A stretch of 44,791 nucleotides of DNA from an uncultured Blautia sp. (GTDB lineage Bacteria > Bacillota > Clostridia > Lachnospirales > Lachnospiraceae), in contig CAKRPO010000014.1 in assembly GCA_934378195.1 (NCBI GenBank), forward strand, positions 1 through 44,791. Direction: 5' to 3'. This document shows, piece by piece, positions 1 to 8,142 of this stretch; positions within the stretch are counted from its first letter, which is position 1; the number at the start of each line of letters is the position of its first letter. Both the position numbers and the translations under genes were made by a program. The notes under the pieces were generated by a model, which worked only from the letters and a program-made list of their open reading frames with translations, did not search any database and was not told where the DNA came from.

Positions 1-942
1 ATCACTAAGAGTGAATATTCCAATGATGCTTCACTTGTACTCACAGATGCAGTTCATGTTGGTGACAGCATGGAAGCCAAAGTACTGAAGGTCAATGATG
101 GTGAAGGACAGGTTATCCTGACTTACAAGAGACTTGCAGCAGAAAAGGGCAACAAACGTCTGGAAGCTGCTTTCGAATCACAGGAAGTGCTTAAAGCACC
201 TGTAACACAGGTACTGGACGGTGGTCTCTGTGTGAATGTAGAAGAAGCAAGAGTATTCATTCCTGCAAGCCTTGTTTCCGACACATATGAGAAAGATCTT
301 TCCAAATATGCAGATAAAGAAATCGAATTCGTTATCACAGAATTCAACCCAAGAAGAAGACGTATCATCGGTAACCGCAAACAGCTTCTTCTTGCAGAAA
401 AAGCAGAAAAACAGAAAGAACTTATGGAAAAAATCCATGTTGGAGATACTGTAACAGGTGTGGTTAAGAATGTTACAGATTTCGGTGCGTTCATCGATCT
501 TGGTGGAGCAGATGGACTTCTTCATATTTCCGAAATGTCATGGGGAAGAGTTGAAAATCCGAAAAAGGTATTCAATGTAGGTGATGAAGTAAAAGTTCTC
601 ATTAAAGAAATCAACGGAGAGAAGATTGCTCTTTCCATGAAATTCCCTGAAGAGAACCCATGGTTGTCCGCAGCAGAAGATTTTGCTGTAGGTAACGTTG
701 TTACTGGCAAAGTAGCTCGTATGACAGATTTTGGTGCTTTTGTTGAGCTTGCACCTGGAATCGATGCACTTCTTCATGTATCTCAGATTTCCAGAGAGCA
801 CGTTGCGAAACCATCTGATGTACTTTCCATCGGACAGGAAATTCAGGCTAAAGTTGTTGACTTTAATGGTGAAGACAAGAAGATCAGCCTTAGCATGAAA
901 GCTCTGGAAGCTCCGGCAGCTGAAGAAGCTACAGAAGAATAA
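1..942 (+). CDS. rpsA: S1-domain protein (30S ribosomal protein S1 type), 5' truncated
   Basis: The frame is open from base 1, so the gene begins outside the window and the first ATG at 70 is internal. The visible 313 residues hold the end of one S1 (OB-fold RNA-binding) repeat and three further repeats. The last two carry the classic core (VTDFGAFIDL with GLLHISEMS, then MTDFGAFVEL with ALLHVSQIS); the one before them is more divergent. Four repeats with an acidic tail (AAEEATEE) fit the clostridial S1 protein that helps the 30S subunit bind mRNA. From knowledge of the family, in many Lachnospiraceae this S1 part is the C-terminal half of a fusion with IspH (HMBPP reductase); the edge of the window hides whether that is so here. 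A terminator follows 12 bases after the stop. Confidence 0.9.
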   Translation: MTKSEYSNDASLVLTDAVHVGDSMEAKVLKVNDGEGQVILTYKRLAAEKGNKRLEAAFESQEVLKAPVTQVLDGGLCVNVEEARVFIPASLVSDTYEKDLSKYADKEIEFVITEFNPRRRRIIGNRKQLLLAEKAEKQKELMEKIHVGDTVTGVVKNVTDFGAFIDLGGADGLLHISEMSWGRVENPKKVFNVGDEVKVLIKEINGEKIALSMKFPEENPWLSAAEDFAVGNVVTGKVARMTDFGAFVELAPGIDALLHVSQISREHVAKPSDVLSIGQEIQAKVVDFNGEDKKISLSMKALEAPAAEEATEE

Positions 943-954
943 TTTCAGAATTTT

Positions 955-987
955 AAAGACCTGGCAGATTTCTGTCAGGTCTTTTTT
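955..987 (+). terminator. Rho-independent terminator of the S1 gene
   Basis: GACCTG and CAGGTC arms, extended by an AAA/TTT pair and an inner CAG/CTG pairing, enclose a short AT-rich loop and are followed by a run of six T. It lies directly after the S1 stop codon. Confidence 0.85.
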
Positions 988-1003
988 CATAAAACAATAT
1001 CTA

Positions 1004-1030
1004 ACAAGTCGAAATATGTTTTAGACTTGT
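1004..1030. terminator. Possible weak terminator hairpin between convergent genes
   Basis: ACAAGTC (1004-1010) and GACTTGT (1024-1030) form a perfect 7-bp stem with a 13-base AT-rich loop. Neither side has a clean T run, although the minus-strand exit (TAGATATTGTTTTA) is T-rich. It would serve the minus-strand gene ending at 1052. A plain AT-rich hairpin is equally possible. Confidence 0.35.
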
Positions 1031-1051
1031 CTATGTATCATTTTTCATTTT

Positions 1052-2080
1052 CTATTTATTCAGATTATCAAGAAAAAATGGGAGCGTATGTGTCAGATAC
1101 TGCATTTGCTTTTTCTCATTGACCAGAAAATCCTCATCACATCTAAACCATGTATAACAAGTCTGTGGAGTTGCCGCAATGCGAAGGCTCTTATCCATAT
1201 ATCTGGTAATTGATTTTGGCATTGCTGTATCTTCTCCCGGAATAAATTCATAATCCTTATAATTTCTGTAATACTGACGTACCCTTCCATCTTTAAGATG
1301 CACCAGCATCTTCGCTTCACAGCCTGCAACTGTCAGATAAAACTCTGCATTTCCGCAAGATACATTTACCGGAGCAGTAGAAAAAAGTTCAATAGTGATC
1401 TTTAGTTCCTGTTCCATGATCGTACACTCTTTCGGATGATATTCTCCATCATATAATTTCCTGTATACAAGAAGAGAGAAGATTGTACCAAGCCCTGTCA
1501 GGTCTTCTTCGTTGTGTCCCATCACAATATCCGCTGTTTCGGAATCCTTTTTCTTCATAAAACTCTTATATAATCGAATACACTGTCCACCATCACAGTA
1601 TCTTCGATTGTGTATTCCGGCAAAATTTTCCAAATCTGGCTGCTTCATTCTGGCCAATTTAAACAAACTCTGACACGGTTTTAACAACTGATACAAGTCT
1701 ATTGCTACTATATTTTTAAACGGGCTCTCCATTTTGTGTTTTCGATAACGCTCTTCCAGGAAAGGCTGATCAAATCGATTTCCATTATATTGGATTGTAC
1801 AGTCGGCATCTGTCAGAAATTCATAGAATTCCTGCAAAATCTGTGCCTCCTCATTTTCCTCTGCACACATCCACTGATATAGATACCACGCATTTTCCTC
1901 AAATCGGACTGCACCGATCAAATATACAAATGCAGTGTATCTTGACAATCCAGTTGTCTCAATATCGTAAAAAATTGGATTATAGTCTGACAATTCGTTT
2001 TTTATGTTCGACAAATATTTAACGGTATCAAGGTCCGGAAACCCTTGAAAAATAGGTATTTTTTTAACAATCATAGTCAT
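1052..2080 (-). CDS. yprB: YprB-like ribonuclease H-fold (DEDD) nuclease
   Basis: A 342-residue protein matching the RNase_H_2/YprB family of DnaQ-like 3'-5' exonucleases. Exonuclease-type motifs appear in order: DIETTGL at residues 39-45 (D39, E41), NGNRFDQPF around D104, and GHNEEDL with H189 and D193. These are the four metal-binding acids plus the histidine expected of a DEDDh-like active site. The C-terminal third (about 210-342) has no motif I recognise. The ATG at 2080 has a GGAAG ribosome site a few bases upstream; a second ATG two codons later is also possible. The gene is transcribed alone, divergently from the rnf operon. The substrate (RNA or DNA) cannot be read from the sequence. 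Confidence 0.85.
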   Translation of the reverse strand: MTMIVKKIPIFQGFPDLDTVKYLSNIKNELSDYNPIFYDIETTGLSRYTAFVYLIGAVRFEENAWYLYQWMCAEENEEAQILQEFYEFLTDADCTIQYNGNRFDQPFLEERYRKHKMESPFKNIVAIDLYQLLKPCQSLFKLARMKQPDLENFAGIHNRRYCDGGQCIRLYKSFMKKKDSETADIVMGHNEEDLTGLGTIFSLLVYRKLYDGEYHPKECTIMEQELKITIELFSTAPVNVSCGNAEFYLTVAGCEAKMLVHLKDGRVRQYYRNYKDYEFIPGEDTAMPKSITRYMDKSLRIAATPQTCYTWFRCDEDFLVNEKKQMQYLTHTLPFFLDNLNK

Positions 2081-2104
2081 TTCTTCCTTTCATGATTGTA
2101 TTTA

Positions 2105-2110
2105 ATTATA
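2105..2110 (-). promoter_or_regulatory. Likely -10 box of the yprB promoter
   Basis: Read on the minus strand, the sequence has a consensus TATAAT 24 bases ahead of the yprB start codon. The -35 position 17 bases upstream (TACCCA) is poor, so only the -10 box is supported. Confidence 0.4.
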
Positions 2111-2156
2111 CACAATATTTTGAAAATTGGGTAGTGAATTTTTCGCCAAAAAGAGG

Positions 2157-2162
2157 TATAGT
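2157..2162 (+). promoter_or_regulatory. Probable -10 box of the rnf operon promoter
   Basis: TATAGT lies 150 bases before the rnfC start. A start site about 7 bases downstream would fall just before the first leader hairpin at 2172. No good -35 hexamer is seen at 16-18 bases; TATATA five bases downstream is an alternative -10. Confidence 0.35.
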
Positions 2163-2171
2163 ATATACAGT

Positions 2172-2291
2172 GTTACTGTTAATATAAAACAAAGAAGACA
2201 GTAACCGGACGGTCGTATGCAAAGATAAATTCACGCTTTTATCTTCTGCATCATGAAAAAGAAAAAGAATATAAGCAGAACTGATGCTTAT
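2172..2291 (+). promoter_or_regulatory. Structured 5' leader of the rnf operon (three hairpins)
   Basis: Three separate inverted repeats sit between the putative promoter and the rnfC ribosome site. The first pairs GTTACTGT (2172-2179) with ACAGTAAC (2198-2205). The second runs 2218-2250: TGCA and AGATAAA pair with TTTATCT and TGCA around a small bulge. The third pairs ATAAGCA (2271-2277) with TGCTTAT (2285-2291) and ends 5 bases before the AAGGAGG at 2297-2303. The last hairpin could affect ribosome access. I recognise no known riboswitch consensus, and a regulatory role is inference. Confidence 0.5.
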
Positions 2292-2311
2292 AAAATAAGG
2301 AGGAAAAATAT

Positions 2312-3634
2312 ATGGGAAAACTGACCTTTAGGGGCGGAATCCATCCTTACGAAGGTAAGGAACTATCCAAAGACCATCCAATTGAGAAGTATCTCCCAAA
2401 AGGAGAATTGGCTTATCCACTTTCTCAGCATATCGGAGCACCATCTGTTCCCTGTGTCAAAAAAGGGGACACAGTCCTTGCCGGACAGAAGATTGCCGAT
2501 GCAGGCGGATTTGTTTCTGTACCACTGCACGCATCTGTTTCCGGTACCGTTAAGGGCATCGAAAAAAGACTTAATGCTACCGGTTCTATGGTTGACTGCA
2601 TCATAGTTGAAAATGACCATCAGTACCAGGAAGTTGAATTTCAGGAAGCACGTCTTGAAGACCTCACAAAAGAAGAGATCTTGAACCGTATCAAAGAGGG
2701 CGGGGTAGTAGGTATGGGTGGCGCAGGATTCCCAACACATGTAAAGCTTGCACCAAAGGATCCTTCCAAAATCGAATATATTCTTGTCAATGGAGCTGAA
2801 TGCGAACCATACATCACAAGCGATTATCGCCGTATGATTGAAGAACCTGAGAAGGTTGTAAAAGGTCTTCAGGTCATCCTGACACTTTTTGATTCTGCAA
2901 AGGGATATATCTGTATTGAAGACAACAAGCCAGACTGTATCGCCAAAATGAAAGAACTGGTCAAAGACATTGATCGCATTGAAGTCAAAGAACTGATGAC
3001 CAAATACCCGCAGGGTGGTGAACGTACTCTGATCTACGCTGCTACAGGTCGCGAGATCAATTCCACAATGCTTCCGGCTGATGTAGGATGTGTGGTAGAC
3101 AACGTAGAAACTGTTATTTCCGTATACAAAGCAGTTATCCTCGGCAGGCCGGTCATTAACCGTATTGTAACCGTAACAGGCGACGGCGTCAAAGAGCCTA
3201 AAAACCTCTGTGTTCTGACAGGTACCGATATGTCCGAATTAGTTGATGCTGCCGGCGGACTGAAAGCAAAGATTGCAAAAGCCATTTCCGGCGGTCCTAT
3301 GATGGGATTTGCGTTATATGAACTTCATGTACCATGTACAAAGACAACCTCCGCATTTCTGTTTCTGGAACATGATGCTGTATCTGAAGCTCAGGCAATC
3401 CAGACTGCATGTATCAACTGTGGACGCTGCGTAAAAGTCTGTCCTGGCCACGTTCTTCCTGCACGTCTTGCCACACTGGCAGAGCGTGGTGATATGGCAG
3501 GTTTTGAAGCATTAGACGGTATGGAATGCTGCGAATGTGGATGCTGCAGTTATATATGTCCAGCCAAAAGACCACTGACACAGAGTATCAAATCCATGCG
3601 TAAAATGGTTCTTGCCAACCGCAGGAAGAAATAA
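2312..3634 (+). CDS. rnfC: Rnf complex subunit RnfC (NADH/ferredoxin side)
   Basis: A 440-residue peripheral subunit of the ion-translocating ferredoxin:NAD+ oxidoreductase. The N-terminal region (about 1-110) is a barrel-sandwich-like segment. GMGGAGFPTHVK at 134-145 is the glycine-rich signature of the NuoF-like FMN/NADH-binding domain. Two 4Fe-4S motifs follow: C367-x2-C370-x2-C373-x3-C377 and C406-x2-C409-x2-C412-x3-C416. The start is set by AAGGAGG 8 bases upstream of ATG 2312. It is the first gene of rnfCDGEAB, the usual clostridial order, and its length is typical. In the family this subunit passes electrons between NAD(H) and the membrane part. Confidence 0.97.
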   Translation: MGKLTFRGGIHPYEGKELSKDHPIEKYLPKGELAYPLSQHIGAPSVPCVKKGDTVLAGQKIADAGGFVSVPLHASVSGTVKGIEKRLNATGSMVDCIIVENDHQYQEVEFQEARLEDLTKEEILNRIKEGGVVGMGGAGFPTHVKLAPKDPSKIEYILVNGAECEPYITSDYRRMIEEPEKVVKGLQVILTLFDSAKGYICIEDNKPDCIAKMKELVKDIDRIEVKELMTKYPQGGERTLIYAATGREINSTMLPADVGCVVDNVETVISVYKAVILGRPVINRIVTVTGDGVKEPKNLCVLTGTDMSELVDAAGGLKAKIAKAISGGPMMGFALYELHVPCTKTTSAFLFLEHDAVSEAQAIQTACINCGRCVKVCPGHVLPARLATLAERGDMAGFEALDGMECCECGCCSYICPAKRPLTQSIKSMRKMVLANRRKK

Positions 3635-3648
3635 GGGGAGGAAAAGAA

Positions 3649-4629
3649 ATGGAAGAAATGTATAATGTATCATCTAATCCCCATGTCAGGGACAAAATGA
3701 CAACAAGCCGGATCATGCAGCTGGTTGTGATCGCGCTGCTTCCTGCTACCTTATTTGGTATCTGGAATTTCGGTCTCCATGCACTTCTTGTAGTGCTCGT
3801 AACAGTAATTTCCAGTGTATTTTTTGAATGGCTGTATGACAAGCTCATGCACAAGAAAAATACCATAACAGATTTCAGTGCAGTAGTAACCGGACTTTTA
3901 CTTGCACTCAATATGCCGCCGCAGATTCCTCTGTGGATGCCGGTTCTCGGCAGCGCCTTTGCCATCATCGTTGTAAAACAGCTTTTTGGCGGTCTTGGTC
4001 AGAACTTCATGAACCCGGCACTGGCAGGAAGATGTTTCCTGATGATTTCTTTTGCTGCAAAAATGACAGATTTCTCTGTCTCTGCCGGATACCGTGGCGT
4101 ACTGGACACAGTTACAGGCGCAACTCCACTGGCAGCACTGAAGAAACAGGGATTTGTAGCTGCATCCTCTGTTCCGGTAAAAGATCTCTTTATCGGTAAT
4201 ATTCAGGGTACAATCGGCGAGACTTCTGCTTTGGCAATCCTGATCGGTGCAGTAATCCTGCTTGCATTCAAAGTCATTGATCTCAAAGTACCTCTTACAT
4301 ATATCGGAAGCTTTACCATATTTGTAATTCTTTACATGCTCGGTTCCGGAATGGGATTTGATGGCAACTATCTGCTCAGTCACCTGTTCGGCGGCGGTCT
4401 GATGCTTGGTGCATGGTTTATGGCAACTGATTATGTTACCACACCAATCACCTCCAAAGGTCAGCTTATCTACGGTTGCTGTCTTGGTGTTGTTACTGCT
4501 GTTTTCCGTCTCTTTGGCGGTTCTGCAGAGGGTGTTTCCTATGCGATCATTTTCTGCAACCTTCTGGTTCCGATCATTGAAAAAGCAACAAAACCGGTTG
4601 CCTTTGGAAAAGGAGGTAAAAAAGCATGA
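3649..4629 (+). CDS. rnfD: Rnf complex membrane subunit RnfD
   Basis: A 326-residue polytopic membrane protein of the NqrB/RnfD family, with many hydrophobic segments between residues 20 and 320. TGAT at 156-159 within the conserved TGATPLA sequence is the site where FMN is joined covalently to the threonine (T159) by a flavin transferase. ATDYVTTPIT near the C-terminus is another family block. AGGGGAGG precedes the ATG by about 10 bases, and the stop overlaps the rnfG start (ATGA). It forms part of the ion channel with RnfA, RnfE and RnfG. The ApbE-type flavin transferase needed is not in this window. Confidence 0.97.
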   Translation: MEEMYNVSSNPHVRDKMTTSRIMQLVVIALLPATLFGIWNFGLHALLVVLVTVISSVFFEWLYDKLMHKKNTITDFSAVVTGLLLALNMPPQIPLWMPVLGSAFAIIVVKQLFGGLGQNFMNPALAGRCFLMISFAAKMTDFSVSAGYRGVLDTVTGATPLAALKKQGFVAASSVPVKDLFIGNIQGTIGETSALAILIGAVILLAFKVIDLKVPLTYIGSFTIFVILYMLGSGMGFDGNYLLSHLFGGGLMLGAWFMATDYVTTPITSKGQLIYGCCLGVVTAVFRLFGGSAEGVSYAIIFCNLLVPIIEKATKPVAFGKGGKKA

Positions 4630-5246
4630 ATACAATCTTAAAAAATACCATCTCCATTACAGTGATCACTCTGGTAGCAGGTCTTGCGCTTGGTGTCGTT
4701 CAGGATATCACCGCAGGTCCGATTGCTGCACAGGCTGAGAAATCCAAAGAAGAAGCTTATAAAGCTGTTTTTGAAGATGCTTCCAGTTTCAGCGAATATT
4801 CTCTCGATGATGCCGGTCAGGCAGAAGATCTCGTTGGTTATCTCAATGACAACGGTTTCAATGCCCAGACAATCGATGAGATCATGGTCGCAGAGGATGC
4901 TTCCGGTGAAACTCTTGGATATGCATTTACGATCACCGATTCCGAAGGTTATGGTGGAGATATCCAGTTCGCAATGGGTGTTCAAAACGATGGGACACTG
5001 AACGGAATTTCTATCTTATCGATCAGTGAGACTGCCGGTCTTGGTATGAAAGCCACAACAGCAGATTTTCAGAATCAGTTCAAAGACAAAAATGTAGAAA
5101 AATTTACATACACCAAAACAGGTTCCACATCTGATGACCAAATCGATGCCATCAGTGGTGCAACCATTACAACAAATGCCATGACAAACGGTGTCAATGC
5201 CGGGCTTTGTGCATTTCGGTATGTGGAAGGAGGAGCAGAGTCATGA
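4626..5246 (+). CDS. rnfG: Rnf complex subunit RnfG (covalent flavoprotein)
   Basis: A 206-residue protein with one N-terminal membrane anchor (about 8-28) and an extracytoplasmic FMN-binding domain. SGAT at 177-180, inside AISGATITTNA, is the flavinylation motif, with FMN expected on T180. The GYGGDI block near 109 is typical of FMN_bind proteins. The ATG overlaps the rnfD stop by four bases and the stop overlaps the rnfE start by four, indicating coupled translation. In the family it relays electrons across the outer face between RnfD and RnfA/E. Confidence 0.96.
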   Translation: MNTILKNTISITVITLVAGLALGVVQDITAGPIAAQAEKSKEEAYKAVFEDASSFSEYSLDDAGQAEDLVGYLNDNGFNAQTIDEIMVAEDASGETLGYAFTITDSEGYGGDIQFAMGVQNDGTLNGISILSISETAGLGMKATTADFQNQFKDKNVEKFTYTKTGSTSDDQIDAISGATITTNAMTNGVNAGLCAFRYVEGGAES

Positions 5247-5953
5247 AAGCAAATACACCTGCTGAACGTCTTGTAAACGGTATTATTAAAGAAAATCCGA
5301 CTTTCGTGCTGGTGCTTGGTATGTGTCCGACACTGGCTGTTACAACATCTGCTATTAATGGTATTGGAATGGGATTGACGACAACCGTCGTTCTCGCAAT
5401 GTCCAACCTGATGATTTCTCTTCTTAGAAAATTTATTCCAGATGGAGTGCGTATGCCTGCATTCATTGTAGTCGTTGCCTCCTTCGTTACGATCGTACAG
5501 ATGCTTTTACAGGGATTTATCCCAAGTCTGTATTCCGCACTTGGAATCTATATTCCTTTGATCGTAGTTAACTGTATCATCCTTGGCCGTGCTGAAGCAT
5601 ACGCTTCCAAAAATCCACCAATCCCGTCTCTCTTTGATGGTATTGGTATGGGTCTTGGATTTACTTTAAGTATTACCTGCATCGGTGCAGTCCGTGAACT
5701 TCTTGGCGCAGGCCAGCTCTTCGGACAGCAGATTCTTCCACTTGCTGCAGATGGCAAGATGGGATATGAACCGATCACAATCTTCATCCTTGCTCCTGGA
5801 GCTTTCTTTGTTCTTGCAATGCTTGCAGCACTTCAGAACAAATTCAAAGTTGGTGCAGCCAAACGCGGAATTGATCCAAGTGAAGGATGCAATTGCTGTT
5901 CAGGTTGTGACTCCTGCAGCAATACTATGTGTAAAGGAGGCAAACAGGCATGA
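5243..5953 (+). CDS. rnfE: Rnf complex membrane subunit RnfE with cysteine-rich tail
   Basis: A 236-residue multi-spanning protein of the NqrD/RnfE family. The start is ATG 5243, which overlaps the rnfG stop and follows GGAGGAG; an in-frame ATG at 5207 would add 12 non-family residues lying inside rnfG. C28 (in LGMCPTLAVT) and C111 (in VVNCIILG) match the cysteines that, with RnfA, hold a [2Fe-2S] cluster within the membrane. Oddly, the C-terminus ends in a hydrophilic stretch with six cysteines (C216, 218, 219, 222, 225, 230), which could bind metal. The stop overlaps the rnfA start (ATGA). Confidence 0.95.
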   Translation: MKANTPAERLVNGIIKENPTFVLVLGMCPTLAVTTSAINGIGMGLTTTVVLAMSNLMISLLRKFIPDGVRMPAFIVVVASFVTIVQMLLQGFIPSLYSALGIYIPLIVVNCIILGRAEAYASKNPPIPSLFDGIGMGLGFTLSITCIGAVRELLGAGQLFGQQILPLAADGKMGYEPITIFILAPGAFFVLAMLAALQNKFKVGAAKRGIDPSEGCNCCSGCDSCSNTMCKGGKQA

Positions 5954-6525
5954 AAGAATTATTGATTATACTTGTCAGCTCTGCCATTGTCCATAACGTT
6001 GTCTTAAGCCAGTTCCTTGGTCTGTGTCCGTTCTTTGGTGTTTCCAAGAAAACTGAGACTGCAGTCGGAATGGGTGGAGCCCTTGTATTCGTTATTACAT
6101 TGTCTTCCTTTGTTACCGGACTGATCTACAAATTCATCCTGGTTCCTACCGGTATGGAATATTTACAGACAATCGTATTTATCCTGATCATCGCAGCACT
6201 GGTTCAGTTCGTGGAAATGTTTCTTAAGAAATGTGTTCCATCTCTTTACCAGGCACTCGGTGTATACCTTCCTCTGATCACAACAAACTGTGCAGTTCTT
6301 GGTGTTGCACTGACAAACGTACAGGATGAATACAACATTCTTCAGGGAACCATCAATGGATTCGCCACAGCTGTAGGTTTCACGATCTCTATCACACTGA
6401 TGGCCGGTATCCGTGAAAAAATTCAGTACAACGATATTCCGGAGGCATTCAAAGGCTTCCCTACTGTACTTCTTACAGCAGGTCTGATGGCAATTGCATT
6501 CTTCGGATTTTCAGGATTAATTTAA
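5950..6525 (+). CDS. rnfA: Rnf complex membrane subunit RnfA
   Basis: A 191-residue protein of the NqrE/RnfA family, about six membrane helices. C26 in LGLCPFFGVS and C114 in TTNCAVLG are the paired half-helix cysteines that bind the intramembrane [2Fe-2S] cluster shared with RnfE. The ATG at 5950 overlaps the rnfE stop, with GGAGG about 8 bases upstream. Length is normal for the family. Its inverted-topology relation to RnfE is visible in the parallel placement of the two cysteine motifs. Confidence 0.97.
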   Translation: MKELLIILVSSAIVHNVVLSQFLGLCPFFGVSKKTETAVGMGGALVFVITLSSFVTGLIYKFILVPTGMEYLQTIVFILIIAALVQFVEMFLKKCVPSLYQALGVYLPLITTNCAVLGVALTNVQDEYNILQGTINGFATAVGFTISITLMAGIREKIQYNDIPEAFKGFPTVLLTAGLMAIAFFGFSGLI

Positions 6526-6537
6526 GGAGGCGTCGTT

Positions 6538-7329
6538 ATGAATATTGGAGCAATTATGATCGCAACCGTAGTCGTTGCAGCCGTCGGCCTCTTTATCGGT
6601 ATCTTCTTAAGTATTGCCGGCAAGAAATTTGCTGTTGAAACAGATGAACGTGAAGTTGCTGTTCGTGAAGCACTTCCTGGAAACAACTGTGGTGGTTGTG
6701 GTTATCCAGGATGTGATGGTCTTGCAGCTGCAATTGCCAAAGGCGAAGCACCAGTCAATGCCTGTCCGGTAGGTGGAGAAGCAGTTGGTAAAGTAATTGC
6801 AGGGATTATGGGACAGGAAGTTGTTGAATCCACCCGTATGGCAGCATTTGTCAAATGTACCGGAACCTGTGAGAAAACCAAAGACAGCTATACATATACC
6901 GGTGTAGAAGACTGTGAAATGATGGCATTCATTCCTGGCGGTGGATCCAAAGCCTGCAATTATGGCTGTATGGGATTCGGAAGCTGTGTAAAGGCCTGTC
7001 CATTTGATGCGATCCATATCGTAAACGGTGTAGCAGTTGTTGACCGCGAAGCATGTAAAGCATGTGGTAAATGTATCGCCAAATGTCCGCATCATCTTAT
7101 TGAACTTACCCCATATGAACAGAAGACATTTGTAGGATGCAGTTCTCACGCAAAAGGAAAAGCCGTTACAACAGCCTGCGAGATTGGATGTATCGGATGT
7201 AAGAAATGTGAAAAGACCTGTCCGAACGGTGCAATTACCGTGACAGACTTCTGTGCACACATTGATTATGAGAAATGTACCAACTGCGGTGCATGTAAAG
7301 AAGCATGCCCGAGACACGTTATTCTTTAA
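6538..7329 (+). CDS. rnfB: Rnf complex polyferredoxin subunit RnfB
   Basis: A 263-residue iron-sulfur subunit that accepts electrons from reduced ferredoxin. Residues 4-28 form one membrane anchor. A Fe-S domain follows with NNCGGCGYPGCDG and a later ACPVGG cysteine. Then come several ferredoxin-type 4Fe-4S motifs: CxxxCMGFGSCVKACP, CKACGKCIAKCP, CIGCKKCEKTCP and CTNCGACKEACP. The protein ends directly after the last cluster (RHVIL). AAGGAGG lies about 9 bases before the ATG. It is the last rnf gene, and a strong terminator follows. Confidence 0.97.
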   Translation: MNIGAIMIATVVVAAVGLFIGIFLSIAGKKFAVETDEREVAVREALPGNNCGGCGYPGCDGLAAAIAKGEAPVNACPVGGEAVGKVIAGIMGQEVVESTRMAAFVKCTGTCEKTKDSYTYTGVEDCEMMAFIPGGGSKACNYGCMGFGSCVKACPFDAIHIVNGVAVVDREACKACGKCIAKCPHHLIELTPYEQKTFVGCSSHAKGKAVTTACEIGCIGCKKCEKTCPNGAITVTDFCAHIDYEKCTNCGACKEACPRHVIL

Positions 7330-7361
7330 AAGAAAAACTCATTCTTTCAATAATATCTATC

Positions 7362-7400
7362 ATCCCGGCAGAGAAAAAGATTCCTCTGCCGGGATTTTTT
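7362..7400 (+). terminator. Strong terminator of the rnf operon
   Basis: ATCCCGGCAGAG (7362-7373) and CTCTGCCGGGAT (7384-7395) form a perfect 12-bp stem with a 10-base loop, followed by T. Confidence 0.95.
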
Positions 7401-7512
7401 ACATTCGAATAGATGTTTGCTTTTTAAAGACTGATATGTTATCATTGTGAAAGTAAACTTAACCAACACTTGACTTTTATAGACACAGCAAATAATAACA
7501 GGAGATATATAT

Positions 7513-8124
7513 ATGATTTCATTTATTCGCGGTCTCGTTGCCGACACAACAGAAACTTCCATCATCCTGGAGACAGGCGGAATCGGATATGAGATTTTTA
7601 TGACTGGCAGTTCTATTGAACAGGCATCCCGCACCGATGGAGAGCTCAAAGTTCACACTTATTTTCATGTAAGAGAAGACGTCATGCAGCTCTACGGATT
7701 TCTTTCCAGAGATGATCTGGAAATGTTTCGGCTTCTCCTGAACGTAAACGGAATCGGTCCCAAAGCAGCACTTGGCATCCTTGCTGGGCTCACCGCTGAT
7801 GAGCTTCGTTTTGCTGTCCTTTCAGATGATATCAAGACAATTTCCAAAGCTCCTGGAATCGGTAAAAAGACAGCACAGAAACTGATTCTGGAACTAAAAG
7901 ATAAATTAAAGCTGGAAGATGCCTTCGAAAGGAAACTTGCACACGATCAGGAAGCTGCAACCATATCCGGTACTGTTCTCCACGACGGCCGCCAGGAAGC
8001 AGTAGAAGCACTGGTTGCGCTTGGTTACAGTAATACCGATGCCATGAGAGCAGTCCGCAAAGTTACCGAGGTATCTCCGGATGATGTGGAAGGCCTCCTC
8101 AAAGCCGCCCTAAAACAGTTATAA
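7513..8124 (+). CDS. ruvA: Holliday junction branch migration protein RuvA
   Basis: A 203-residue protein with the RuvA layout: an N-terminal OB-fold (about 1-64), two helix-hairpin-helix units (LLNVNGIGPKAALGIL near 80 and ISKAPGIGKKTAQKLILEL near 115), a flexible linker, and a C-terminal domain (about 155-203) that binds RuvB. RuvA tetramers clamp the four-way junction and load RuvB. AGGAG lies about 9 bases before the ATG. ruvB follows 18 bases later in the same operon. No ruvC is next to it; recU at 35243 would supply the resolvase. Confidence 0.97.
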   Translation: MISFIRGLVADTTETSIILETGGIGYEIFMTGSSIEQASRTDGELKVHTYFHVREDVMQLYGFLSRDDLEMFRLLLNVNGIGPKAALGILAGLTADELRFAVLSDDIKTISKAPGIGKKTAQKLILELKDKLKLEDAFERKLAHDQEAATISGTVLHDGRQEAVEALVALGYSNTDAMRAVRKVTEVSPDDVEGLLKAALKQL

Positions 8125-8142
8125 TTGGAGTAAGAGATAAAC

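Noticed and set aside
7470..7498. TTGACT followed by AATAAT or TAATAA as a promoter for ruvA
   Set aside because: The start site would fall on or after the ruvA ribosome-binding site, so the message could not be translated properly.
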